NCBI RefSeq assembly: GCF_001190925.1
Contig: NZ_CP011072.1
Coordinates: forward strand, 2,666,001 to 2,730,000
DNA: 64,000 nucleotides
Origin: Azoarcus sp. CIB
GTDB lineage: Bacteria; Pseudomonadota; Gammaproteobacteria; Burkholderiales; Rhodocyclaceae
Direction: 5' to 3'
Each line of letters begins with the position of its first letter. The stretch's first letter is position 1. Position numbers and translations under genes: made by a program. The notes under the pieces were generated by a model. It did no database searches, was not told the DNA's origin, and worked only from the letters and a program-made list of their open reading frames with translations. This document shows, one piece after another, positions 53,728 to 62,547 of this stretch.

Positions 53728-54654
53728 TCAGCCCCTGATCCGCGCGGTGATCTTCGCGTGCGGTCCGGCAATCTGCGACGCCCAGGCTTCGGCAGCCTGA
53801 TCCAGCGTATAGTCGGCGTAGTCGACCTGGATATTCTCTGTGCGTGCGATGCGCAACAGGCGCTCCCAGATCGCGCGGCGATCGGCCGGCGGGCGCTGCC
53901 CCGTACCCACGCATGACAGCGTGCGGAAAAGCAGATCGGCGATATCGAGATTGATCTGACGCCCTGCACCCGTGCCGATCGTCACGATGCGTGCGCCCCA
54001 GCGGGTCGCCTTGAGGGCGTTGAGCATCGGTTGCCCGCACACCAGATCGAGCACGACGTCGAAACCGTCGCCCGCCGCGTCCTTCAACGCCGCGACATCG
54101 TTCTCGCTACCGAGGGCTACGACTTCGTCGGCAATCCCGCGCGTCTTCAGGCGCTGCAGGGTCTCGGCGGAGCGTGCGGCCGCGACGACCCTGCCCGCGC
54201 CGAGATAGCGGGCGAGTTGCAGCGCCACCTGCCCGAGCGTGCCGGTCGCACCGAGGACCAGAACCTGCTCACCCCGCTGGATGTTGGCCTGCTCGAGCGG
54301 CACCAGTGCGCCGGTGGCAGCGATGCCCATCGTGATCGCGGTCTTGTCGTCGACCTCGTCGGGCACGTCCCAGACCTCATCGGTCGGCACCAGCGTACGC
54401 TCGGCCCACGCCCCGAAGGGCATCACCGAGCGCTCGCCGAAATACACGCGGCGGCCGTCCGGTGCCCTGCCCACGCCTTCGCCGCGGATCACGCACGGGT
54501 ATTGCACGCCCAGCCGGTACGCGCCGAGTACGTCCCAGCCCCCGAGCCCTGCCGTGTCCATGTCGATGAGGACGGCGCCTTCCTGTGGCGCCGGTTCCGG
54601 AAACTCCTGCACGACCGGAGCGGCACCCCGCTCGCTGATGACAGCTGCTTTCAT
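53728..54654 (-). CDS. Zinc-free alcohol dehydrogenase / quinone oxidoreductase (MDR) family
   Basis: 308 residues. The GroES-like half lacks zinc ligands; the NAD(P) motif is VLGATGTLGQVALQLARYLGAG. MDR proteins of this kind reduce enoyl groups or quinones with NADPH. It lies just before the split oxygenase pair on the same strand. It has no flavin or Fe-S site, so it is not the oxygenase reductase. Confidence 0.88.
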   Translation of the reverse strand: MKAAVISERGAAPVVQEFPEPAPQEGAVLIDMDTAGLGGWDVLGAYRLGVQYPCVIRGEGVGRAPDGRRVYFGERSVMPFGAWAERTLVPTDEVWDVPDEVDDKTAITMGIAATGALVPLEQANIQRGEQVLVLGATGTLGQVALQLARYLGAGRVVAAARSAETLQRLKTRGIADEVVALGSENDVAALKDAAGDGFDVVLDLVCGQPMLNALKATRWGARIVTIGTGAGRQINLDIADLLFRTLSCVGTGQRPPADRRAIWERLLRIARTENIQVDYADYTLDQAAEAWASQIAGPHAKITARIRG

Positions 54655-54664
54655 GGACGACCCC

Positions 54665-55495
54665 TTACATACTCTTCGCGCCGGTCTGCGCGAAGAGAGC
54701 CTTCATCGCGACAAGCGAGGGCGTGTGGCATGAGAAACCGCCATCGGCGACCAGCGTCGTGCCGGTTACGAAGGACGACTCGTCGGACGCGAGGAAGGCC
54801 ACCACGTCGGCGATCTGACGCGGGGTGCCGACATCGGGCGTGAGGTGGTTGTCGCGGATGATCTGGATCACGGCCGGCGGCATGCTCCCATGGGCATTCT
54901 CTGCTGGCGCGAGTCCGATCTGCAGCGCGTTGGAGCGGATGCCCTCCTTGCCGTACTGGGTCGCAATCGACTTGCTGAGCATCATCAGCGCCGCCTTCGA
55001 GGCGGCGTAGGCCGACAGCGACAGGTCGCCTTGGGCGCCGAGTCCGGAGGTCGCGAAGATCAGGGAGCCTTTCTTCTGCTTGAGCATCTCGCGAATCGCA
55101 TACTTGGCACACAGCATCGCACCGCGCAGATTCACCGCCATCGCGCAATCCCACGCCTCGACGTCCATGTTGGCAACGTCGCGGTCGCGCTGGCGTTGCT
55201 CGACGCTTAGGATCGCCGCATTGCTGTACAGGACGTCCACTCGCCCGAAGCGGTTCACCACCGCCGCGACCATCGCCGCGACGTCCGCCTCGGACGAGAC
55301 GTCTGCCCGCACTGCAATCGCGTGCCCACCGCCCGACTCGATCTCGGCGGCAACCTTGCGTGCGCCGTCGAGGTCGATGTCCGTGATTGCCACACTCGCA
55401 CCGTGCATCGCCAGCACGCGGGCCGATTCGGCGCCGAGGCCGCCGGCCGCACCGGTCACGATCGCGACACGGCCATCCAGTTTTCGCTCGCTCAT
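54665..55495 (-). CDS. Short-chain dehydrogenase/reductase
   Basis: 276 residues from the ATG at 55495 (AGGAGACAGACAG upstream). Cofactor motif TGAAGGLGAESARVL; catalytic S in ATSGLGAQG and intact Y-x3-K in SAYAASKAAL. An acidic D after beta-2 (ITDIDLDG) favours NAD+. It probably oxidises a hydroxyl of a ring or acyl intermediate in the pathway. The next gene is 10 bases on. Confidence 0.92.
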   Translation of the reverse strand: MSERKLDGRVAIVTGAAGGLGAESARVLAMHGASVAITDIDLDGARKVAAEIESGGGHAIAVRADVSSEADVAAMVAAVVNRFGRVDVLYSNAAILSVEQRQRDRDVANMDVEAWDCAMAVNLRGAMLCAKYAIREMLKQKKGSLIFATSGLGAQGDLSLSAYAASKAALMMLSKSIATQYGKEGIRSNALQIGLAPAENAHGSMPPAVIQIIRDNHLTPDVGTPRQIADVVAFLASDESSFVTGTTLVADGGFSCHTPSLVAMKALFAQTGAKSM

Positions 55496-55535
55496 CTGTC
55501 TGTCTCCTGATTCTTGTCTGCGCGGAGCGCGTCGC

Positions 55536-56372
55536 TTAGCGACCGGTGAAGCGCGGTTCGCGCTTTTCGCGAAAGGCGGTCGCCGCCTCCCTCGCGTCGT
55601 CGCTGGGTTTGAGCAGTGCAAAAAGATCCAGCTCGAGGTCCAGGCCCTTCTTGAGGTCGACGTCCAGTGCGGCACGCGCAGCGCGCTTCACGCACAGCGT
55701 CGCCGCCGGCGCGCGCGAGGCGATGCGCATCGCGAACGCGCGCACCTCTTCCACCAGCTTGTCCGGCGCGCTCGCCACCCGGGTGACCAGGCCGATCGCC
55801 TTCGCTTCATCGGCGCTCAGGCGGTCACCGGTGAGCAGCAGGTCCATCGCCCGGCCCGGACCGACCACGCGCGGCAACCGCTGGGTCCCTCCCCCGCCGG
55901 GAATCAGGCCCAGGGCAGTCTCAGGCAGACTGAAAACCGCATCGGGCGTGGCAAAGCGGATGTCGCAAGCGAGCGCGAGCTCCATGCCCCCTCCCATGCA
56001 ATAGCCATGAATGGCCGCAATCGTGGGTTTCTCCGCGGCATCGAACGCCTCGACCCAGCGCGCGCCCTGCATGCGCCGGCGCACTTCGATCGAGGTCTCC
56101 GGGCCACGCAGTTCCTTGATGTCGGCGCCCGCGCAGAAACCCCGCGGGCCATCCCCGCGAATGACGATCACGTGGATCGCCGGGTCTGCCTCGAGATCCT
56201 GCAGAGCCTGCGGAACGCCGGTGCGAATGTCGTCGTTGATCGCATTGATCTGGGCCGGGCGGGTCAGCACGACCCAGCCGATACTGCCCTGACGCTCCAC
56301 GGCCACGGCGTCGTTGAGCGGGACCGCCATCGACTCGGCGCCCGCATTCTTGACCGCAAGGTCGGATGCCAT
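55536..56372 (-). CDS. Enoyl-CoA hydratase/isomerase family protein
   Basis: 278 residues. The oxyanion-hole segments GFCAGADIKEL and IAAIHGYCMGGGMELAL and the two catalytic Glu positions (GGGMEL, LPETALGLIPGGGGTQRLPR) are intact, as in crotonases. This points to CoA-thioester intermediates in the pathway. GAGGAGGTCTGAC is upstream; the preceding VOC gene ends one base before its ATG. Confidence 0.93.
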   Translation of the reverse strand: MASDLAVKNAGAESMAVPLNDAVAVERQGSIGWVVLTRPAQINAINDDIRTGVPQALQDLEADPAIHVIVIRGDGPRGFCAGADIKELRGPETSIEVRRRMQGARWVEAFDAAEKPTIAAIHGYCMGGGMELALACDIRFATPDAVFSLPETALGLIPGGGGTQRLPRVVGPGRAMDLLLTGDRLSADEAKAIGLVTRVASAPDKLVEEVRAFAMRIASRAPAATLCVKRAARAALDVDLKKGLDLELDLFALLKPSDDAREAATAFREKREPRFTGR

Positions 56373-56373
56373 G

Positions 56374-57339
56374 TCAGACCTCCTCGAACTCGATGAGCTG
56401 CCCGCGCATCTCGCTCGGATCGATCCGGATCATCGCGCCGCCGCCGACGGCTTCGGACTCCTCGATCCATTGGAAACGGGTCCCGCGCGCGCGCAAGTCC
56501 TCGGCCTTGGCCTTGAGGCCGCTCACCGCGATGCGAATGTAGTAAAGCCCCGGCCCCCAGTTGTTCAGGTACAGGCCCGCGTCGCTGTTCCAGCGGCTGG
56601 GCTGGATCACGTCAAGGCTGGCGCTGTTGGCCACGGTAAAGGGCATCGTCGCGCGGCGGTATCCCTCGCGATGCAGCGCTTCGACTTCGCCGCTCGGCTC
56701 CCAGTCGAGATTCGTCGAACAGCAGCGCAGCGTCTCGTCCAGATCGCGGACAAGGAATCCGCGCGCACTGACGCGCACCATGTCGCCCGGCTTCGGGTCG
56801 CGCGGCTGCATGGGTTCCGCGGCGAATGTCTCGGACGGCATCTGCAGCGGTTCGGTCGGCATCACCTCGATGCACAGGCCGCCATCCACCACCGGGGTGT
56901 AACGCGGCCGCTCTGGCGTCGCGCCGAGCCACAACCGGTCGAACGGCATGTCCGGCGTGCGCTGGGCCATCCGGAACGGCAACCCACGCCGCATCAGCTT
57001 GTCGACAAAGGCGTCGAATTTCGGCCCTTGCAGCGCGAGCACGACCGAGTGCGTGAGCATCGGACGATGGCGTCCCTGGTAGTCCTTCAGGCTTTCGAGG
57101 AACTCGTGGAACATCGGGTCGCCGGGGTTCTCGCGATCCAGATGCCATTGCGGCTCGAGCCGGGTCGGAGACACCGCCAGCGACTTGTGCACGCGCAGGA
57201 AATGCGCGACGTAGGGATGATCGTCGAACGCCTGACGCCAGTTTGGATGGCCATGCACGCCGAGCTTGTTCACCAGCCGCGCAGCCATGTCGTCGGGATC
57301 AGGCAGCATCATGTCGGCACTCAGCAAGAGGTCGAACAT
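56374..57339 (-). CDS. Large VOC-fold protein, possible dioxygenase or hydratase-like enzyme
   Basis: 321 residues, twice a single VOC module. The C-terminal half reads like a VOC domain (NWGPGLYYIRIAV, RGTRFQWIEESEAVGGGAMIRIDP, IEFEE). The N-terminal half has VHGHPNWRQAF and HRPMLTHSVVLALQGP. Typical extradiol ligands cannot be placed with confidence. It is co-directional with the hydratase gene, which begins two bases after its stop. Function unknown. Confidence 0.7.
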   Translation of the reverse strand: MFDLLLSADMMLPDPDDMAARLVNKLGVHGHPNWRQAFDDHPYVAHFLRVHKSLAVSPTRLEPQWHLDRENPGDPMFHEFLESLKDYQGRHRPMLTHSVVLALQGPKFDAFVDKLMRRGLPFRMAQRTPDMPFDRLWLGATPERPRYTPVVDGGLCIEVMPTEPLQMPSETFAAEPMQPRDPKPGDMVRVSARGFLVRDLDETLRCCSTNLDWEPSGEVEALHREGYRRATMPFTVANSASLDVIQPSRWNSDAGLYLNNWGPGLYYIRIAVSGLKAKAEDLRARGTRFQWIEESEAVGGGAMIRIDPSEMRGQLIEFEEV

Positions 57340-57420
57340 CGTCTTGTCTCCAGTTGTGGTCTGTCTTGTCCGACAGTCGCCCGCCCGGGCGATGTCGGCT
57401 TTCTTGAATTTCTTGAGGAA

Positions 57421-59868
57421 TCAGGCCGCCGCGCGCAAAAGGGTTCCGCGTGCGCCGCTCGGTTCGCGCGGGTTGAGCATGAAATGCGACAGCGCCGGGA
57501 TCAGGATCAGGGCACCGAGCATGTTCCACAGGAACATGAACGTCAGCAGGATCCCCATGTCGGCCTGGAACTTGATCGGCGACCATGCCCAGGTGATCAC
57601 GCCGGCAGCCATCGTGAGTCCCACCAACGCGACCACCTTGCCGGTGAAATCGAGCGACTTGCGATAGGCATCGCGCAAGCTTCCCCCGCGGCGCTGGACG
57701 GCAATCTGCACGCTCAGCAGATAAAGCGCGTAGTCGACACCGACACCGACGCCGACCGCGATGACCGGCAGGGTCGCGACCTTGAGTCCGATACCGAGCC
57801 AGACCATCAGCGCCTTGCAGAGGATCGTGGTGATGACGAGCGGGATCAGTGCGACGATCGTCGCGCGAACGCTGCGGAACGTGATCAGGCACAGCAGCGC
57901 CGTTGCACCATAGACCGCGAGATACATTGTGACGATGCTCTTCTGTACCTCGATGTTGGTCGCCGCCTCGATACCAGCGCTGCCCGCAGCCAGCAGGAAC
58001 TGCACCGGCTCCTTTGCATCGGGCGCGGTATTGTTGGCAGCCGCGTACGCTTCCGCAGTCTGCAGGATGCGTCCCACGGTATCCGCCTTGTGGTCCTTCA
58101 GGTAGGCGACCAGGGGCGACACGGAGCAACTCTGGTTCGTGATGTCCGGCGTCGCGATCACGGCTGCCGACACGGAGCCGTCGGTGATCGACTGGTTACG
58201 GCTGATCGTGAGCCACTTGCCACTGCCCTCGAACATCGCCGAGGTCACGAAACGCACCGTTTCGGCCAGTGAGGTCGTCGTCTGGACCGCCGGATCCTGC
58301 CGCAGCAGTTGTGCCAGCCCGTCCATCTTCTGCAGGCTCGAATACAGACGACAGCCCTCGTCGCCGGTCTTCATGATGACCACGAACTGGTCGCTGGAGA
58401 GCCCGTAGTGTTCCGTGATGTATGCGTTGTCGCGGTTGTAGCGCGACTCGGGCCGAAGTTCGGGCGCCCCGGCATCCAGATCTCCGATGCGAAGGTCCTG
58501 CATGACGATTGCAGAGACGACGGTCACGACCGCGGCAATGGCGATGACCGGAATCGCCCACCTCCGCTCGGTGAGTTGGTCCAAACCGTGCCAGATCCGC
58601 CCCGGCAACGAACGCCGCCCGCCCGCCTTCATGTCGTCCGCCGTGGCATGCCGGATGGCCGATTCGCTCACGCCGAGATAGGAGAGTGCGACCGGGATGA
58701 GGAAAAGCTTCGTGAAGATCAGGACCGAAACGCCGACGCTGGTTGTCAGGGCCAGATCGCGGATAACCGGGATGTCGATGATGATCAGTACAGCAAAGCC
58801 GACGATGTTCGCCAGCAGTGCCGTGAGACCGGCCATGAACAGGCGCCGGAAGGTGTAGCGTGACGCGACGTACTTGTGGGTGCCGCGGCCAATATCCTGG
58901 ATGATGCCGTTCATCTTCTGCGCGCCGTGCGACAGCCCGATGGCGAAGATCAGGAAAGGCACCAGGATCGAATACGGATCGAGCTCATACCCGAGCAACT
59001 GCATCAGCCCGAGCAGCCACACCACGCCGATCACGGCGACCGTCACAAGAAGCATCGTGCTGCGCACGCAGCGGGTGTAGAGATAGACGAAGAACGCGGC
59101 AATGACGACTGACACCGCGAAGAACATCATCACCTCGCGCAGGCCCGCGATCAGATCGCCGACGATCTTCGCGAAACCGACGATGTGGATGCCGACCTTG
59201 TCACTCTCGTAGGTGCGGATCTTCGCTTCGAGGGCGTCCGCAAACTCGCCGTAATTCAGCGCTTCACCGGTTTTCGGATGGATCTCCAGCAGCGGCGCCA
59301 CGATCATGCTCGACTTCATATCGTTCGCGACGAGTCTGCCGACGATGCCCGCCTTGCCGATGTTCTCGCGCAGTTTCGCGATCTCGTTTGCGCTACCGTC
59401 GAAGCTCGCGGGCATGACCGCACCGCCGGTGATGCCGTCTTCGGTCACCTCCCGCCAGCGGACGATCGGCATCCAGATCGACTTCATCCACGAACGATCG
59501 ACGCCGGGAATCAGGTAAAGGTCATCATTGACTTTCTTCAGCACGTCGAGGTACCCGGGGTCGAAGACGTCCCCCGACTTGTTCTCCACGACGACCCTGA
59601 TCGTGTTGCCCAGGCCCGGCAACTCGCTTTTGTTATCCAGGTAATTCTTGATGTACGGGCTGCCGAGCGGAATCATCCGCTCGAAATTCGCATTGACCTC
59701 GATGCGCGTCGCGGCGAAGCCGAGTACGAGAGTCGCCACAAGGCATGCCAGGAGCACGACGATGCGATTGTTGAAGATGATGCGCTCGAGCACGCTACCG
59801 GAACCGAGATCGAAGTCCTTCAGGTCCCGAATCACCGGCATCACTCTTTGTTCGCTGTGGCCTGCCAT
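57421..59868 (-). CDS. RND/MMPL-family transporter
   Basis: 815 residues. Two repeats each have one TM, a large periplasmic loop and about five TMs (FFAVSVVIAAFFVYLYTR; TLPVIAVGVGVGVDYALYLLSV). It is the HpnN/MmpL-like single-component class rather than tripartite AcrB. Such genes travel with YCF48, DUF1329 and DUF1302 proteins in Beta- and Gammaproteobacteria that use hydrophobic carbon sources, probably moving lipids or substrate across the envelope. Confidence 0.9.
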   Translation of the reverse strand: MAGHSEQRVMPVIRDLKDFDLGSGSVLERIIFNNRIVVLLACLVATLVLGFAATRIEVNANFERMIPLGSPYIKNYLDNKSELPGLGNTIRVVVENKSGDVFDPGYLDVLKKVNDDLYLIPGVDRSWMKSIWMPIVRWREVTEDGITGGAVMPASFDGSANEIAKLRENIGKAGIVGRLVANDMKSSMIVAPLLEIHPKTGEALNYGEFADALEAKIRTYESDKVGIHIVGFAKIVGDLIAGLREVMMFFAVSVVIAAFFVYLYTRCVRSTMLLVTVAVIGVVWLLGLMQLLGYELDPYSILVPFLIFAIGLSHGAQKMNGIIQDIGRGTHKYVASRYTFRRLFMAGLTALLANIVGFAVLIIIDIPVIRDLALTTSVGVSVLIFTKLFLIPVALSYLGVSESAIRHATADDMKAGGRRSLPGRIWHGLDQLTERRWAIPVIAIAAVVTVVSAIVMQDLRIGDLDAGAPELRPESRYNRDNAYITEHYGLSSDQFVVIMKTGDEGCRLYSSLQKMDGLAQLLRQDPAVQTTTSLAETVRFVTSAMFEGSGKWLTISRNQSITDGSVSAAVIATPDITNQSCSVSPLVAYLKDHKADTVGRILQTAEAYAAANNTAPDAKEPVQFLLAAGSAGIEAATNIEVQKSIVTMYLAVYGATALLCLITFRSVRATIVALIPLVITTILCKALMVWLGIGLKVATLPVIAVGVGVGVDYALYLLSVQIAVQRRGGSLRDAYRKSLDFTGKVVALVGLTMAAGVITWAWSPIKFQADMGILLTFMFLWNMLGALILIPALSHFMLNPREPSGARGTLLRAAA

Positions 59869-59904
59869 GCTGTGTCTCGCAAATTTCAGTATCGGAAGAG
59901 GCCG

Positions 59905-61032
59905 TTACCGGAGGGGCAAACGGATCAGATCAACGCCATTGACCCGGGCGAGCAGGAGCTCTTCCGGGCCGGCCATCGCGGCGGCGAATACCTCGCCGCC
60001 GCGTGGCACCTCGAGCGCCGTCACGCTCGCCCCATCGTCATTACTCAGCAGGACCTGACCGGTTTGGGTCACGAACACCAGCCGTCCCGCGCCGCGGTCC
60101 AATGCGGCAACAAGGCTCGCATCGCTGCCCATGGCGAGAGACGACCAGCTCGCCGCCCCATCGCGGCTGATATAGGCATTGCCGCGCAACCCGTAGGCGA
60201 TCAGCTTCGCGTGCCCTGCCGTGATGCCGAAATACGTACCCTTGTAGGGCGTTTCGACGGTCTCGAACCGGCCCGCGTCCCGATCCAGGCGACGCACCAG
60301 ACCTTGCTCTCCGGCAAGAAACACCCCACCGTCGGGCGTCGGCTCGATCGCATACAGGTGCATGCGACGCCCGTTGTCCGCGCGTTCGATCCAGGGCTCC
60401 CATGTGGCGCCGCCATCCGTCGTATGCAGCAGCAGACCGAAAGCGCCGGCCAGAAAACCCTCGCCACGCTCATTTACGTTGATGTCAAAAAACGGATAGG
60501 CCAGCACGCCCGGCGTCGCGGACTGCTCGGCCGCCATCTCGACGTCCCGCAACACGCGTCCCGCCTCTTCATTGCCCGCATTGGCCAAAGCGCCGTAGTG
60601 TTTGGAGAGCAGCTCGAAGAGCGCATGACCGTCCATCACCCGGGACCAGGTTTCCCCGCCGTTATCCGAACGCAGGACGACTGCATCGTGTCCGAGTGCC
60701 CATGTGGTGCTGCCCGCCCCGAAACGCACCGTCGTCAAGTCTGCGCTCACCGGCACGACGAGCTGGGACCAGTTCCGACCGGCATCGCGTGACAGCAGAA
60801 TGATCCCGCGCGGCCCGACGGCCAGGGCGCGTCCATCCTTGCTTGCGATACCTGACATGGCACCCCGCAAGGACTGGGGAGAGATCACCGCCGGGACGGC
60901 CAATACGTCGCGCACGGCGGAACCTGTGGCGAGCGCCACGCCTGCCGCGCCGAGAACCGCTGCCGCAAGGGTCAGACGCAGACGCCGGCCCGGGACCACG
61001 GAACGGGAGATCGAACGGGTAACGCGATTCAA
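59905..61032 (-). CDS. YCF48/BNR-repeat exported protein
   Basis: 375 residues. The TTG start at 61032 has AAGGAG seven bases upstream. An N-terminal membrane signal (RLRLTLAAAVLGAAGVALA) is followed by beta-propeller repeats with S-x-D-x-G-x-x-W Asp boxes (SRDAGRNW, SDNGGETW, TTDGGATW, SRDGAASW). YCF48-type proteins help assemble envelope complexes. It sits between DUF1329 and the RND transporter and is probably the latter's periplasmic partner. Confidence 0.88.
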   Translation of the reverse strand: MNRVTRSISRSVVPGRRLRLTLAAAVLGAAGVALATGSAVRDVLAVPAVISPQSLRGAMSGIASKDGRALAVGPRGIILLSRDAGRNWSQLVVPVSADLTTVRFGAGSTTWALGHDAVVLRSDNGGETWSRVMDGHALFELLSKHYGALANAGNEEAGRVLRDVEMAAEQSATPGVLAYPFFDINVNERGEGFLAGAFGLLLHTTDGGATWEPWIERADNGRRMHLYAIEPTPDGGVFLAGEQGLVRRLDRDAGRFETVETPYKGTYFGITAGHAKLIAYGLRGNAYISRDGAASWSSLAMGSDASLVAALDRGAGRLVFVTQTGQVLLSNDDGASVTALEVPRGGEVFAAAMAGPEELLLARVNGVDLIRLPLR

Positions 61033-61165
61033 GAGACAACTCCTTGTCGATGCGATCTCCCCGCCCACAACAAGCACCGGGCGGGGGGATCTATCTGGAG
61101 TGAGCCGGAACCGGAAGGGGCAACACGGCAAGCCGCACTGCCCGCTTCCACATGAGGGCTGACGA

Positions 61166-62521
61166 TCAGCGCGCGGTTTCCTGCGCGACGATTGCCTCGG
61201 GGTTGAGTTCGCGGTTGGCCATCGGCGCCTTCAGGACGCCATAACCGCCCACCAGGCCGTCGTTCACCAGCGCGTACATGCCCTTGTTGAAGTCATACAC
61301 CACGTTCTTCACGGTGTAGGGCGCCTGGACGTCGTACAGCTGAACCATCGAGTTGAAGATCGAGCGATACAACTGGCCGCTCTGGTCGAACGCGTCGTAC
61401 AGGCCTGCGCCGTAAGTGTCCTCGTCCAAGTAGTACATGCGCTTGGCGTACACATGGCGGACGCCCGGCTTCAGCGTCGCTTCCACGACCCAGACGCGGT
61501 GAAGCTCCCAACGCCAGCAGGCCGGATTCGGGTGCTTGTCCATGAACTGCTCTTCGACGCCGCAACCGAAATAAAGCTTGTAGGCGTTATAGGGGATGTA
61601 CATCTCCTTCTTGCCGACCAGCTTGAATTCGAAACGGTCCATCTGTCCCGAGAATACGAAGAGCTCGTCGAACAGCGTGACGCCGCCCATGCTCGCGACC
61701 GGTGTGTCGTAGGCGAACTCCGGGGCAAGCTTGATGCGGCGCTGACCCGGCGTGTAGCTCCACGCGCGGCGTGGCTTCTCGGTCGGATCGAGGAAGTCCG
61801 AGAGGCCGGTCGCCTCGCCGGCCTTCCGGATCGGCGCCTGCGTTACCGAGTAGGTGCGCCAGTAGAGCTTTGCGTCGCGGCCGTCCAGGTCGTCATGGTA
61901 GTAGGGCGTCTCTTCCATCGTTTTCTGCTGCGCCGCCATGACCACCTTGCCGTTGGAGTCCACGACCCACGAGCGCGACGACTTGGTGGTCGTATCGGCC
62001 TTGTAGCGAAGCTGCTGATTCCACATCACCTCGTAGCCGGTCTTGGGAATCGGGAACGGCAGACCACCCCGACATGCATCCTCGACGGAGAGCCCGTTCT
62101 TGGCGGTATTGCACGTCGTCGCATTGCGCACCGTGTTGTTCAGGATCTTGGCGGGATAAGACGCCGTACGGTGCGACGGATAGATATCCATATAGAAGCT
62201 CGGGTACTTCTTCAAGAGCTCCTTCTGCCCTTCCGACAGCTTGTCTGCGTGCTGCTGATAGTTCTTGCCGTCAATCCGGAGCAAGGGCTTCTCGTCCTTG
62301 AACGGATCGGCCCAGAAACCGCTGTCGGGCTTGAAGTCGGCCGGAGCCTTGGTCAGCCCCCCGGTGTATTCCGGGATCGTCCCTTCCTTGTTGCCCGCCT
62401 GGATCGCGCCGTACTTGGTTAGCGTCGCACCGAGCTGTTTCGCGTCTTCTGCTGTAACCGCCGCCATCGCTTGGCTCGAGAGGACCGCCGCGGCGGCCCA
62501 TACGAAATTGCGCATCTTCAT
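61166..62521 (-). CDS. DUF1329 exported protein
   Basis: 451 residues with a cleavable signal (FVWAAAAVLSSQAMA). It matches the DUF1329 pattern: TIPEYTGGL near the start, YKLYFGCGVEEQFMDK, and the late EATLKPGVRHVYAKRMYYLDE run. DUF1329 is a LolA/LolB-like outer-membrane lipoprotein-sorting fold of unknown ligand, almost always next to DUF1302. Four cysteines are present. Confidence 0.9.
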   Translation of the reverse strand: MKMRNFVWAAAAVLSSQAMAAVTAEDAKQLGATLTKYGAIQAGNKEGTIPEYTGGLTKAPADFKPDSGFWADPFKDEKPLLRIDGKNYQQHADKLSEGQKELLKKYPSFYMDIYPSHRTASYPAKILNNTVRNATTCNTAKNGLSVEDACRGGLPFPIPKTGYEVMWNQQLRYKADTTTKSSRSWVVDSNGKVVMAAQQKTMEETPYYHDDLDGRDAKLYWRTYSVTQAPIRKAGEATGLSDFLDPTEKPRRAWSYTPGQRRIKLAPEFAYDTPVASMGGVTLFDELFVFSGQMDRFEFKLVGKKEMYIPYNAYKLYFGCGVEEQFMDKHPNPACWRWELHRVWVVEATLKPGVRHVYAKRMYYLDEDTYGAGLYDAFDQSGQLYRSIFNSMVQLYDVQAPYTVKNVVYDFNKGMYALVNDGLVGGYGVLKAPMANRELNPEAIVAQETAR

Positions 62522-62547
62522 GTCTCTCGTCTCCTGTTTGCGGCCTG

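Noticed and set aside
53728-54654. Reductase for the split oxygenase
   Set aside because: The MDR protein has no flavin or Fe-S binding motif, so it cannot relay single electrons to a Rieske centre.
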